Positions 7,589-16,500 of a stretch of DNA of 64,000 bases are shown one piece after another. Origin of the DNA: Pseudomonas sp. CC6-YY-74 (GTDB lineage Bacteria; Pseudomonadota; Gammaproteobacteria; Pseudomonadales; Pseudomonadaceae); the NCBI RefSeq assembly GCF_002025205.1, contig NZ_CP019947.1, positions 1,123,501 through 1,187,500 on the forward strand. Reading direction: 5' to 3'. Numbering within the stretch: position 1 is the first letter of the stretch; every line of letters starts with the position of its first letter. The notes beneath the pieces are model-generated. The model was not told where the DNA came from, searched no databases, and saw nothing but the letters and a program-made list of their open reading frames with translations. Position numbers and translations under genes: made by a program.

Positions 7589-8584
7589 GTGGATCACGCG
7601 CAACTGGTCGACCCTTTCGGTCGGCGCATCACCTACCTGCGATTGTCGGTTACCGACCGCTGTGACTTCCGCTGCACCTATTGCATGAGCGAGGACATGG
7701 TCTTCGCCCCGCGTGCGCAGATTCTCAGTCTGGAAGAACTGTATGCCGTGGCCGATGCCTTTATCGGTCTGGGCGTCAAGCGCATCCGCATCACCGGTGG
7801 CGAGCCGCTGGTGCGCAAGAACCTGCTCAGCCTGCTGGCTCGCCTGGGCCAGCGCCCGGAGCTGGATGACTTGTCCATCACCAGTAACGGCTCGCAACTG
7901 GCCGAGTTGGCGCCGCACCTACGCGCCGCGGGCGTCGCGCGGCTGAATATCAGCCTGGACTCCCTGCAGCGCGAGCGCTTCGCTGCCTTCACCCGGCGTG
8001 ACAAGCTCGATCAGGTACTGGCTGGCATCGACGTGGCGCGGGCGGCGGGTTTTCGCAAGATCAAATTGAACTGCGTGGTGCAGAAGGGCCGCAACGACGA
8101 CGAGGTACTCGACCTGGTTGAGTACGCCATGGCGCGTGCCCTGGACATCAGCTTTATCGAGGAGATGCCGCTGGGCAGCGTCTCCAGTCACCAGCGCCAG
8201 GACACCTTCTGTTCCAGTGACGAGGTACGTGCGCGCATCGAACAGCGCTACCCGCTGCTGCGCAGCAGCAAACAGACCGGCGGGCCATCGCGCTACTGGC
8301 ACGTGGTTGGCAGCGATACCCAGGTTGGCTTCATTTCGCCACACAGCCACAACTTCTGCGGCGACTGCAACCGGGTGCGGGTCACGGCCGAAGGCAAACT
8401 GGTGCTGTGCCTGGGCCACGACAATGCGCTTGATCTCAAGGCCTTGATTCGCCGTCACCCAGGCGACAGCCCGCGTCTGCGCGAGGCTTTGCTGGAGGCC
8501 CTGCAACTCAAGCCCGAACGTCATCACTTTGAGGCCGATGCGCAGGTGCAGGTGGTGCGTTTCATGAGCATGACCGGCGGCTGA
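7589..8584 (+). CDS. moaA: GTP 3',8-cyclase MoaA (molybdenum cofactor synthesis)
   Basis: A 331-residue radical-SAM enzyme that starts molybdopterin synthesis by converting GTP to 3',8-cH2GTP. The N-terminal cluster motif is CDFRCTYC (CxxxCxxC), followed by ITGGEPLVRKNL; the second cluster cysteines are in CGDCNRVRVT and, further on, LCLGHD. The protein ends in the Gly-Gly tail typical of MoaA. The start is GTG at 7589, with ACAGGAGA 7-13 bases upstream. No other moa genes are adjacent, so this is probably a stand-alone paralogue. Its place in a purine locus suggests it boosts cofactor supply for the molybdenum enzyme xanthine dehydrogenase. Confidence 0.95.
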   Translation: MDHAQLVDPFGRRITYLRLSVTDRCDFRCTYCMSEDMVFAPRAQILSLEELYAVADAFIGLGVKRIRITGGEPLVRKNLLSLLARLGQRPELDDLSITSNGSQLAELAPHLRAAGVARLNISLDSLQRERFAAFTRRDKLDQVLAGIDVARAAGFRKIKLNCVVQKGRNDDEVLDLVEYAMARALDISFIEEMPLGSVSSHQRQDTFCSSDEVRARIEQRYPLLRSSKQTGGPSRYWHVVGSDTQVGFISPHSHNFCGDCNRVRVTAEGKLVLCLGHDNALDLKALIRRHPGDSPRLREALLEALQLKPERHHFEADAQVQVVRFMSMTGG

Positions 8585-8657
8585 GTTGCTGGATAACCGC
8601 CGCCCGCTTCCCCATAGAACCTGTTAGACCCAATCAACAATAACCTGGAGGGTTGCT

Positions 8658-9491
8658 GTGAAGCCTATTCGCGTCTGCAGTTTGTTCGCCGTGCTGTTCT
8701 GCGCTGCTACTCATGCCGAAAGTTACGTCATCGGCGTCGAGGACATGGCCTTTGCGCCGCATTACAGCATCGACAGCCAGGGTCAGTATCAGGGCTTTGC
8801 CCGCGAGCTGTTCGACCTGTTCGCCCTGCGCAGTGGGCTGCAGTTGAGCTACAAGCCGTTGCCGGTGAAGCGCTTGTTGTCGGCCCTGGTACAGGGCGAA
8901 GTGGATTTCAAATACCCCGACAGCAGCAGCTGGGCGCAGGCCCAAAAGACCGGCAAGAACCTGCATTACAGCCAGGCGGTAGTCGGTTATGTCGACGGCG
9001 TGTTGGTCGCGCCAAAACGCCAGGGCCAGCCAGTGGAGCAGCTCAAACGCCTGGGCATGGTTAACGGCTGGACGCCCTGGGGTTATCAGGCGCGTATCGA
9101 CGCCGAGCAGATCCAGCTGACCTATAGCGAGGATTTGCGCAAGATGATCCATCAGGTGCTGAAGAAGGATGTCGACGGCGCCTACTTCAATGTGGTGGTG
9201 GCGACCCATTACCTCGACAACATCCGGGCTCGTCCCGGCGCCTTGGTTTTCGATCCGAAGTTGCCGAACACCCGCGGCAGCTTTCACCTCTCCACTCTCA
9301 AGCATCCTCAGTTGATCCAGCGTTTCGATCGTTTTCTTATCGAGCAGCAGGCTGAGGTGGCGGCGCTCAAGGAGCGGTACCGAGTCGAGGCCAACCTGGA
9401 CTCCGAGTTCATTGGCATGGAGCAGTGGAAGGTCGACTTTCTCAAGCGGCAGAAGGCCAAAGCCGGGGGGGCTGATGGCCTTTCTGAGTGA
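8658..9491 (+). CDS. Periplasmic solute-binding protein, family 3
   Basis: A 277-residue secreted protein. A signal peptide (about residues 1-20, VCSLFAVLFCAATHA then ESYVIG) precedes a SBP_bac_3 domain starting YVIGVEDMAFAPHYSID. The start is GTG at 8658 with CTGGAGG upstream. No ABC permease or ATPase is adjacent, so it is an orphan binding protein or works in sensing. Location beside the purine/ureide genes suggests a nitrogen-rich ligand, but nothing in the sequence fixes the substrate. A GC-rich hairpin at 9509-9532 follows the stop. Confidence 0.85.
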   Translation: MKPIRVCSLFAVLFCAATHAESYVIGVEDMAFAPHYSIDSQGQYQGFARELFDLFALRSGLQLSYKPLPVKRLLSALVQGEVDFKYPDSSSWAQAQKTGKNLHYSQAVVGYVDGVLVAPKRQGQPVEQLKRLGMVNGWTPWGYQARIDAEQIQLTYSEDLRKMIHQVLKKDVDGAYFNVVVATHYLDNIRARPGALVFDPKLPNTRGSFHLSTLKHPQLIQRFDRFLIEQQAEVAALKERYRVEANLDSEFIGMEQWKVDFLKRQKAKAGGADGLSE

Positions 9492-9508
9492 TGGCTTGAG
9501 CCATAGTT

Positions 9509-9532
9509 GAGGCAGCCGCGCGGCGCTGCCTC
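9509..9532. terminator. GC-rich hairpin after the solute-binding protein gene
   Basis: GAGGCAGC (9509-9516) pairs with GCTGCCTC (9525-9532). There is no clear T-run, so it is a weak terminator candidate. It also lies just beyond the 3' end of the NCS1 remnant on the minus strand. Confidence 0.4.
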
Positions 9533-9551
9533 GGCAGGTGCCTCTCGGCTG

Positions 9552-9830
9552 TTAGTTGCGCGAACTCAGCGTCCCCGCTGCGCTCTTCTTTGTGGCGCAG
9601 CTCTTGCGTATCAGCAGGTAATGAATCAGTGCGCCGAGCGTGGCAGCGAAGATCCAGGAGTGCCCGGACAAGTTGCTGAGGCCGGGGGGCCAGACCGAGG
9701 CGCCGGAAAACAATGCGGCGATGGTGAAGGCGATCATGGCTTTGCGGTTCCAGCCGTCATCGTAATGGTAGGACGTACCGGCTTCGGCCGAGAACAGGCG
9801 CTGCAGAGTCAGATGCTGTCTGCGCACCAG
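9552..9830 (-). pseudogene. 3' remnant of an NCS1 (allantoin/cytosine-type) permease
   Basis: The open frame (9866 to 9552) encodes about 90 residues resembling only the extreme C-terminus of NCS1 transporters. VRRQHLTLQRLFSAEAG is followed by YHYDDGWNRKAMIAF and a final membrane helix around GLSNLSGHSWIFAATLGALIHYLL. Intact NCS1 permeases are about 480-500 residues with 12 helices. Only the last loop and helix or two remain, and upstream DNA passes directly into the end of the Tsx-like gene. No start or ribosome-binding site is evident. The gene was probably an allantoin or hydantoin permease lost by deletion. Confidence 0.7.
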
Positions 9831-9922
9831 ATGCGTCGGATAAAAAAGGGGCAGCATGACCAGCATGCCGCCCCTCTACCTTCCCGCTGCCGCCTATCCG
9901 GCAGCGGTTCAGTTCGTTGCCA

Positions 9923-10795
9923 TCAGAAGTGGTATTTGACCAGCGCCTGTACGGCGGTCTGATCGAAACCGTCGGTGGAGCCGTCGATGGGCTTGATCCC
10001 GTATTTGTTGTGCCACATGTTCAGCTCGGTGCCGACATAGAGTTTACGCTCCTTGCCGAATAGGGCTTTGCCGGCGTCCCATTTGACCTGGATCGAGGAG
10101 CCGACCGAGGTCTGGGTGCCGGCATCCTTGGATGGAGAGCGCCAGTCGATGTAGCCGTCGACCACGAAGTCCTGCTCGCCGATGGCGAAGGGGTAGGCGC
10201 CGGCCACGGTCAGTTGGGTGGCGTAGCCATTGCCCGCGTCGCTGGCCTTGAAGTCATGGTCGAAGAAGATATGGTTGTTGATCTTGACCCGGTACAGGTT
10301 GGTCTGCAGGAAGGCGAAGCCGGGCACGTCCCAGTCGAAGCCGAGGCCATACAGGTAGTTCTCGGTACCGGGACCGCCGTTGCCTTTCTCGTAGGTGAAG
10401 GCGGCCTTGACGTCCTTCAACGGGCCGGCAGACAGGTCCTGGCCGCTCAACCAGCTGAGGCTGACCCGCGGCGAGAACTCCATGTAGTAGAAGTCGCTCT
10501 TGTCCTTGACTTCGAGGTTGCCGAAGTTGCTCCCACGGTACTGCAGGTTGTCGGCATCGATGTAGTCGAGGAAGAAGAACGCATCGCCCCAGACCCAGCC
10601 ACTGGCGTGCTCGAAGGTGTAGGTGGTCTGCGAACGCTGTTCCTCGCCGTTGAAGTTGAGGGGCTGGAAATTGCTGCCGTTGAGGTAGCTCAGGCTGTTG
10701 TCTTGCCAGAACAGCATGTCGCCGGCGAAGGCCTGTTGGCCGGCCAACAGGCCGGCAGAAAGCGCAATGCAGTGAGGCAGATGCTTCAGTTTCAT
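9923..10795 (-). CDS. Tsx/OmpK-family outer-membrane nucleoside channel
   Basis: A 290-residue outer-membrane beta-barrel. A signal peptide (MKLKHLPHCIALSAGLLAGQ, cleavage near AFA-GDML) is followed by aromatic, alternating strands (FFFLDYIDADN, YYMEFSPRVSLSWL, GTELNMWHNKYG) and a terminal phenylalanine (KYHF), the insertion signature for the outer membrane. The pattern fits the nucleoside-specific channel-forming family (Tsx/OmpK). It lies 81 bp after the NCS2 permease gene in the same direction, so the two probably act in series to bring purines across both membranes. Confidence 0.87.
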   Translation of the reverse strand: MKLKHLPHCIALSAGLLAGQQAFAGDMLFWQDNSLSYLNGSNFQPLNFNGEEQRSQTTYTFEHASGWVWGDAFFFLDYIDADNLQYRGSNFGNLEVKDKSDFYYMEFSPRVSLSWLSGQDLSAGPLKDVKAAFTYEKGNGGPGTENYLYGLGFDWDVPGFAFLQTNLYRVKINNHIFFDHDFKASDAGNGYATQLTVAGAYPFAIGEQDFVVDGYIDWRSPSKDAGTQTSVGSSIQVKWDAGKALFGKERKLYVGTELNMWHNKYGIKPIDGSTDGFDQTAVQALVKYHF

Positions 10796-10876
10796 CGGGT
10801 TTTCCTTATTGTTTGGACTTACAGGGATCTCGACCCTGCGGCGAGCCGCGGGTGGTAATGGCGCAACACGGATGGT

Positions 10877-12373
10877 TCAACTGGCCTGGTTGGCCGGGCT
10901 GAAGCCATCTTTCAGAGCATTTGACGGTTGATCATGCTCGGCGTCCTGCGGGTTTTGCAGCACGCTGTGCAGATGGGCTTCGGGGTCGTAGTCGTTCTCT
11001 GCCAGAGGTTGCTGCTCTTCCGGCAGGAAGAAGTTCAGCAGGATGGCGCTGAAGGCGCCGATGGTGATTGGCGAGCCGAAGATGTTTTTCAGCGCGTCGG
11101 GCATCTGCGACAGGGCTTCCGGCACGCCGGCCACGCCGAGGCCAAGGCCCAGCGAAATGGCTACGATCAGCACGTTGCGGCGATGCAGGCCGGCCTCGGT
11201 GAGGATCTTGATCCCGGCCACGGCGACGGTGCCGAACATGATCAGGGTGGCGCCGCCTAATACCGGTTTTGGCATCAGTTGCAGTACCGCACCGACCGCC
11301 GGGAACAGACCGAGCAGAACCAGGATGCCGGCGATGTAGAAGCCCACGTAGCGGCTGGCTACGCCGGTCAGTTGAATGACCCCGTTGTTCTGGCTGAAGG
11401 TGGTCATCGGCAGGCTGTTGAACATGGCCGCGAGCGCCGAGTTGCAGCCGTCGGCGAGTACCCCGGACTTGATCCGGCGCAGGTACAGCGGGCCGCTGAC
11501 CGGTTGCCCGGAAATGATCGAGTTGGCGGTCAGGTCACCGGCAGTTTCCAGCGGGGTGATCAGGAAGATCACGGCAATCGGTACGAAGGCCACCCAGTCG
11601 AAGCTGAAACCGTACTTGAACGGTACCGGTACGCTGACCAGGGGGACTTCGGCCATTTGCGCGAAATCCACCTGGCCGGTGTACCAGGCCACGCCGAAGC
11701 CCAGGGCCAGGCCGGCGATCACCGCGCTGAGGCGTACCGACTGGGACTGGAAGCGATTGAACACGACGATGGTGGCCAACACCAGGCCGCCGAGGGCCAG
11801 GTGGTGCAGCGCACCGAGGTCCGCTGCGCCGAAGCCGCCGGCGATGTCGGTCATGGCGACCTTGATCAGTGACAGGCCCATCAGGCAGATGATGGTGCCG
11901 GTGACCACCGGGGTGATGACCCGGCGCAGCTTGTTGATGAACTGGCTAAAGGCGATCTCGACGAAGGCGGCGCAGAAGCACACGCCGAAGATGGTCGAGA
12001 GGATTTCCTCCTCGCTGCCGCCACGGCCCTTGACCATGAAGCCGGCGCTGAGGATCACACTGAGGAAGCCGAAGCTGGTGCCCTGCAGGCACAGCAGGCC
12101 GGAACCTATGGGGCCGAAGCGCTTGGCCTGGACGAAGGTGCCGAGGCCGGAGACGAACAGCGCCATGCTCACCAGATAGGGCACATGGGCGCCTAGGCCA
12201 AGCACGTTACCGATGATCAGCGTCGGGGTGATGATGCCGACGAAGGCGGCCAGTACGTGTTGCAGGGCGGCGAAGATCGCCGGGACAAAGGCCGGGCGGT
12301 CATCGAGTTGGTAGATCAAGTCGTTGCTGCCCGCAGACGGAGTAGGGGCTTGCGTAGTGCTGGTCGTGGTCAT
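10877..12373 (-). CDS. NCS2 xanthine/urate-type permease
   Basis: A 498-residue inner-membrane proton symporter of the nucleobase-ascorbate transporter (NCS2) family with about 12-14 helices. Family motifs are TPLETAGDLTANS (the ExxGD region, about residue 280) and QNNGVIQLTGVASRYVG (about 330), the form seen in xanthine and uric acid permeases (XanQ, UacT) rather than uracil carriers. The ATG at 12373 is preferred; a TTG five codons earlier is also in frame. An operator-like TTGTGTACAA lies 151 bp upstream. Urate or xanthine is the likely substrate because puuD follows the same regulatory motif. Confidence 0.92.
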   Translation of the reverse strand: MTTTSTTQAPTPSAGSNDLIYQLDDRPAFVPAIFAALQHVLAAFVGIITPTLIIGNVLGLGAHVPYLVSMALFVSGLGTFVQAKRFGPIGSGLLCLQGTSFGFLSVILSAGFMVKGRGGSEEEILSTIFGVCFCAAFVEIAFSQFINKLRRVITPVVTGTIICLMGLSLIKVAMTDIAGGFGAADLGALHHLALGGLVLATIVVFNRFQSQSVRLSAVIAGLALGFGVAWYTGQVDFAQMAEVPLVSVPVPFKYGFSFDWVAFVPIAVIFLITPLETAGDLTANSIISGQPVSGPLYLRRIKSGVLADGCNSALAAMFNSLPMTTFSQNNGVIQLTGVASRYVGFYIAGILVLLGLFPAVGAVLQLMPKPVLGGATLIMFGTVAVAGIKILTEAGLHRRNVLIVAISLGLGLGVAGVPEALSQMPDALKNIFGSPITIGAFSAILLNFFLPEEQQPLAENDYDPEAHLHSVLQNPQDAEHDQPSNALKDGFSPANQAS

Positions 12374-12801
12374 GTCAGAGCCTGCCAATTGTTTTTATAT
12401 GGTCATGGGCTTGCACGAGGCTTCACGGTGCCTCTGTCTGATCGCCACTAAAGCTGTCTGGTCGGTCAGAATGGGCCGACTATAGCAACTTGCTCACAAG
12501 GTTAAAAACAATTTATTTTAATATTGTGTACAAGTTTATGGCGACGCGAGTGAGTGCCGTGGCTGGCAGTCTGTTGTCGCTGTGAATGCTGGGCTGCTAG
12601 GCGAGTGCGCTCTGGTGATTGAGTCGTTTTCGCGATGTTGAACAGGTCATCGCTGGTCCGGGCGCGCTCCGCTCGGCGCGCAGCGACAGCCAGCCATGCC
12701 GAGTGCCGCGGCCATCATCCTCGGTGCACTGCCTGCGGCGAGTGTCAGCCTAGGGTTCGCGAATTGTTGCAGAGCCCGGGGGAGCGCTTTTATACCAGCG
12801 C
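12374..12801. other. 428-bp intergenic region upstream of the NCS2 permease
   Basis: The proximal part (12374-12540) is AT-rich and holds the operator-like palindrome at 12524-12533, so it is the permease promoter region. The distal 260 bp, up to the end of the cation antiporter gene, have no open frame with a ribosome-binding site that I can support and no clear repeat or terminator. Confidence 0.6.
12524..12533. promoter_or_regulatory. Putative operator TTGTGTACAA (site 4)
   Basis: The palindrome sits in an AT-rich stretch upstream of the minus-strand NCS2 permease gene. It is identical to the copies at 7499 and 19232. Confidence 0.6.
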
Positions 12802-14352
12802 TCAGTCGCCCGTTTGCAGGCTGCGGGCGACGTGCTCTGCCAGACCGGTGCCGGCCTCGCTCATGGTCAGGTAGGTACGGTCGGCACCGGCCTCCTGGAT
12901 GCGCTGGGCCATGTCTTCATACATCGCGTGGGCGACGATCAGCCCCGCGAAGCCGCGTTCGCGCAGCTTATGGGTGGAGATGATCTTGGCTTCCTGGTCG
13001 TTCATAGCCAGGATCACCGCTTCGACTGCCGGCATCTCCAGGCTCTGCCAGAACATCTGATCTTCGGCGTCGGCGAATTGCACCCGGCGCCCGGCCCTGG
13101 TGCTCAACTCGATCATCCCTGGGTCGGAGTCCAGGCTCGACAACAGGAAGCCCTTGCCCTTGAGGTGATCGTAGGCAGAGCGGCCTGTGCGGCCCATGCC
13201 GATGATCAGGATCTGCGCATCGCCCAGCGAAATCGGCTGTTCGTCGGGGTGGCGGATGTTGCGCTCAAGCGGGATCAGGCGCCTGGCCAGGCGCTCGTAG
13301 AGCGGGTGGACGAAGCGGTTCAGTTGCGCGGAAATGACGAAGGATAGGGCCACGCTGATGGCCAGGGGGGTGAGCCATTGTGGCAGTACCACGCTGGCCA
13401 CGATCAGGCCGAACTCGCTGTAGTTGGTCAGGCTGACACTGCTGAGAAAGGCGCTGCGCGCGCGTAGCCGGAACATCAGGAACAGGCCGAAGAACAGCAT
13501 GCCCTTGAGCGGCAGCAGTAGCGACATGACCACGGCGAAGATCATGGCATCGGCATCCGGCAGGCCGCCGATGCCGATCTGCAGGAAGAAGCCGACCAGG
13601 AACACTTCCTTGATGCCCCACAGCGAGTTGGACAGCTCGACGGCTCGCTTGTGTTTGGCCAGCAGGGCGCCAAACGCCAAGGCGCCGAGTTCGGAGCTGA
13701 GCCCCAGCGACTCGAAGCCATAGCCACCGACGACCAGCGCCAACAGCAGGCCGAGCAGCACCATCAGTTCATCGTGACCGCTGGCATCGAGCAGGCGGAA
13801 CAGCAGCGGGCGCAGCAGGGGCAGGGCGAATACCAGCAGCGCCCAGGGTGAAGGGGCATCGCCGTTGGCCAGGCTCATCACCAGCAGGGCGATCAGGTCC
13901 TGGATGATTAGTACGCCGATTGCTACCCGGCCGTGAAAGGCGCGCAGCTCGCGCTTGCTCTCCAGGACCTTCGCCGCCAGCACGGTACTGGAAAAGGACA
14001 GGGCAATGGCCAACAGTAGTCCTTCCTGCCAGGGCAGATCGAGGATCAGCAGGATGGCCGAGAGGAAGATCAGGCTCGAGATGACGAAGTGCAGTAGCCC
14101 ACCGCCAATCACCTCGCGCCTGATCAGGTTGCTCGGCTTGAGCTTGAGGCCGACGGTGAATAGCAGCAGGAGCACACCGAGGTGGGCAATATGTTCCAGC
14201 GAAGCACTGTCGCCCGGGCCTACACCGAGGGGTTCGCCGATAGCCGCCAGGGCGAAGCCGGCCGCCAGGTAGCCGATCAGCGGCGGCAGACCCAGGGCGC
14301 GAGCTGCCAGGCCCAAGACGAAGGCGAAGGCGATCCAGGTGGCTTCGATCAT
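12802..14352 (-). CDS. CPA2-family monovalent cation:proton antiporter with RCK domain
   Basis: A 516-residue Kef/YbaL-type transporter. An N-terminal membrane region of about 12 helices (residues 1-370) includes LPPLIGYLAAGFALA and IALSFSSTVLAAKVLESK. It is followed by a cytosolic TrkA-N/RCK nucleotide-binding domain beginning ILIIGMGRTGRSAYDHL (about residue 395). The transported ion (K+ or Na+) cannot be told. It lies between the permease and the puu operon without an obvious role in purine use, and the 190-bp gap to puuD contains the operon terminator, so it is probably transcribed separately. Confidence 0.9.
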   Translation of the reverse strand: MIEATWIAFAFVLGLAARALGLPPLIGYLAAGFALAAIGEPLGVGPGDSASLEHIAHLGVLLLLFTVGLKLKPSNLIRREVIGGGLLHFVISSLIFLSAILLILDLPWQEGLLLAIALSFSSTVLAAKVLESKRELRAFHGRVAIGVLIIQDLIALLVMSLANGDAPSPWALLVFALPLLRPLLFRLLDASGHDELMVLLGLLLALVVGGYGFESLGLSSELGALAFGALLAKHKRAVELSNSLWGIKEVFLVGFFLQIGIGGLPDADAMIFAVVMSLLLPLKGMLFFGLFLMFRLRARSAFLSSVSLTNYSEFGLIVASVVLPQWLTPLAISVALSFVISAQLNRFVHPLYERLARRLIPLERNIRHPDEQPISLGDAQILIIGMGRTGRSAYDHLKGKGFLLSSLDSDPGMIELSTRAGRRVQFADAEDQMFWQSLEMPAVEAVILAMNDQEAKIISTHKLRERGFAGLIVAHAMYEDMAQRIQEAGADRTYLTMSEAGTGLAEHVARSLQTGD

Positions 14353-14485
14353 GGGCTGTCCTTATTGGCGTGAAGCATCGGGCTAGAGACGGTGCATTGT
14401 AACGGGCCAGCAGAAGGCCATGTCTAGCGCGGGGCCGCTTCGGTGCAAATACAGTCGAGCAGGCGTGTTTTCTCCGCTAACAAAA

Positions 14486-14510
14486 AGCCCGCACATAGGC
14501 GGGCTCAAAG
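14486..14510 (-). terminator. Intrinsic terminator of the puuE-uraD-alc-allA-puuD operon
   Basis: Read on the minus strand, AGCCCGC and GCGGGCT form a 7-bp stem (14505-14499 and 14492-14486) with a 6-base loop, followed directly by a T-run. It lies about 40 bp after the puuD stop. Confidence 0.85.
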
Positions 14511-14546
14511 AGTGAAGGACAGGCCGTGCCTGTCCAGAGGCGTTGT

Positions 14547-15815
14547 TTAGTCGATCTGTGCGCCCTGGGCGATCCATGCGCCGATCAGGTCGCGTTCGTC
14601 CTGGGTCATCTGGGTGATGTTGCCCAGCGGCATGACCTGCGAGGCGATGGCCTGGGCCTGGATTTTCGCGGTCTGGGCCTTGATCTGCTGCGGGGTGTCG
14701 AGCATGAAACCCAGTGGCGCGGCGCTGAACATCGGGCTGCTCGGCGTGGCCGAGTGGCATACGCTGCAACGTTCCTGGATCACCTGGTTGACCTCGGCAA
14801 AGGCAGTGCCTGCTCCGCCTGGGGCCGCGTCAGGCGAGGGCTCGAGCACTTCTTCTACCTTGGCGACGCTGACGGCTGGCTGGCTGGCTGGAGTGGCTAC
14901 CGGGATGGCGTTTGCGGCCGGGCGCAGCGGGGCGGTGACATAAGCCAGGCAGATCATGCCCAGTGCTGCCACTGGCAGGGTCCAGGCGTATTTGTTGCTG
15001 TTGTGGCGGGTGTTGAAGTAGTGGCGAACCAGTACTGCAATGATGGCGATGCCCGCCAGAATTAGCCAGTTGTAGCTGCTGCCATAGGTGCTTGGGAAGT
15101 GGTTGCTGATCATGATGAACAGCACCGGTAGGGTGAAGTAGTTGTTGTGACGCGAACGCAGCAGCCCCTTGGCCGGCAGTGCTGGGTCCGGCGTGGTGTT
15201 GCCTTCGATGGCCTTAACCAGTGCGCGTTGTGCCGGCATGATGGTGAAGAACACGTTGCCGACCATGATGGTGCCGATGATGGCGCCGACATGTAGATAG
15301 GCTGCGCGACCACTGAAGATAGTGCTGAAGCCGTAGGCAGCCGCGATCAGGAGGATAAACAGCACCGCGCCGAGCAGGGCCGGTTGCTTGCCCAGCGCCG
15401 AGTCACAGAGGAAGTGGTAGGCCGCGTAGCCTGCAACCAGTGAACCGAGGCCGATGGCGATGGCCACGGTGGGTGCCATGTCGCTGCCGGGCGCAATTAG
15501 GTAAAGCGACGGGTTGAGGTAGTACACCAGCATCAGTAGGGCAACGCCGGACATCCAGGTCCAGTAGGCTTCCCACTTGAACCAATGGAGGTTCTCCGGC
15601 ATTTTCGGCGGCGCCAACTTGTACTTCTCCAGGTGATAGATGCCGCCACCGTGGATCGCCCAAAGGTCACCGGCCAAACCGTCTTTCGGGTTGACCCGAT
15701 TGAGGTTGTTTTCCAGCCAGACGAAATAGAAGGATGCGCCAATCCAGGCGATACCGGTAATCATGTGAACCCAGCGCACGCCCAGATTCAGCCACTCAGT
15801 CAAATGTGCTTCCAC
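14547..15815 (-). CDS. puuD: Membrane urate oxidase PuuD with C-terminal cytochrome c domain
   Basis: A 422-residue urate hydroxylase that converts urate to 5-hydroxyisourate. The N-terminal urate-oxidase-N membrane domain has about eight helices (residues 1-300), with WVHMITGIAWIGASFYFVW at the start and the charged loop AIHGGGIYHLEKYK. A periplasmic cytochrome c domain (about 335-422) carries the haem motif CSVCH and a methionine ligand candidate in ASQVMPLGNI. This form replaces the soluble cofactor-free uricase in many bacteria. It is last in the operon, 47 bp after allA, and is followed by a terminator. Confidence 0.95.
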   Translation of the reverse strand: MEAHLTEWLNLGVRWVHMITGIAWIGASFYFVWLENNLNRVNPKDGLAGDLWAIHGGGIYHLEKYKLAPPKMPENLHWFKWEAYWTWMSGVALLMLVYYLNPSLYLIAPGSDMAPTVAIAIGLGSLVAGYAAYHFLCDSALGKQPALLGAVLFILLIAAAYGFSTIFSGRAAYLHVGAIIGTIMVGNVFFTIMPAQRALVKAIEGNTTPDPALPAKGLLRSRHNNYFTLPVLFIMISNHFPSTYGSSYNWLILAGIAIIAVLVRHYFNTRHNSNKYAWTLPVAALGMICLAYVTAPLRPAANAIPVATPASQPAVSVAKVEEVLEPSPDAAPGGAGTAFAEVNQVIQERCSVCHSATPSSPMFSAAPLGFMLDTPQQIKAQTAKIQAQAIASQVMPLGNITQMTQDERDLIGAWIAQGAQID

Positions 15816-15862
15816 AGTCAGTACCTCTTTCCCGATGCCGGCAGGCCGGCGCCAGGCTTCTC

Positions 15863-16366
15863 TTATTGGTGGGGAGCGAGCAGCAGTTGCTCATGCTCAT
15901 CAAAGAAATGCTCATCGCAGTTGTTGCCGGAACCACTGCGATCAACCACCAGGAAGTCATCCCGCTTTTCGATCGTCAGCACCGGATGGTGCCAGACGCC
16001 GCGATGGTAATTGACGCCCTGCCTGCCGTTGCTGCGGAAGGCGCGGACTAACGCTGATTCAGGTGCATCGCCAAGTGGCGCGACCACGATCAGAAAGGGC
16101 TGGCCGAGCAGCGGTATGAACGCCTGGCTGCCCAGCGGGTGACGCTCCAGCATACGCACGGTCAGCGGCATCTCCAGGGCTTGGGCACTGAAAATACTGA
16201 TGATCGCCTGATCCTCAGGCTGGGCGGTCTCCACAGTGGCCAGCTGGTGATAGCGGCGAGTGGAGCCATTGTTGATCATGAAGAACTCGCTGCCCTCGGA
16301 TTCGATAACGTCACCAAAGGGGGCGAAGGCTTCTTTGCTTAACGGCTCGATGATCAGTTTGCGCAT
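15863..16366 (-). CDS. allA: Ureidoglycolate lyase AllA
   Basis: A 167-residue cupin-fold enzyme that splits ureidoglycolate into glyoxylate and urea. It starts MRKLIIEPLSKEAFAPFGDV, as is typical of the family, and contains ERHPLGSQAFIPL and GVNYHRGVWHHPVL, which hold active-site residues. Length is as expected. It is fourth in the puu operon, after alc, and supplies the glyoxylate used by Gcl. Confidence 0.94.
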   Translation of the reverse strand: MRKLIIEPLSKEAFAPFGDVIESEGSEFFMINNGSTRRYHQLATVETAQPEDQAIISIFSAQALEMPLTVRMLERHPLGSQAFIPLLGQPFLIVVAPLGDAPESALVRAFRSNGRQGVNYHRGVWHHPVLTIEKRDDFLVVDRSGSGNNCDEHFFDEHEQLLLAPHQ

Positions 16367-16424
16367 GTCGGTCTACTTGTTCGTGGGTAATTCTGCCTCC
16401 TATTCAGGAGCGGAGGCGGTTTTG

Positions 16425-16493
16425 GTGGGAGGGGCTTTAGCCGCGAAACTCAGCGGCAGGCACTGGCCATCTCGCGGCTGAAGCCATTCCCAC
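16425..16493. repeat. REP-type inverted pair inside the puu operon
   Basis: Arms 16425-16446 (GTGGGAGGGGCTTTAGCCGC and two more bases) and 16472-16493 pair imperfectly. It is the same family as 6587-6650. It lies in the 134-bp gap between alc and allA, where such elements can stabilise the upstream mRNA segment. Confidence 0.78.
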
Positions 16494-16500
16494 AGGGTGT

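Noticed and set aside
8658..9491. Treating the family-3 binding protein as the allantoin or urate receptor of an ABC importer
   Set aside because: No ABC permease or ATPase is adjacent and nothing in the sequence identifies the ligand.
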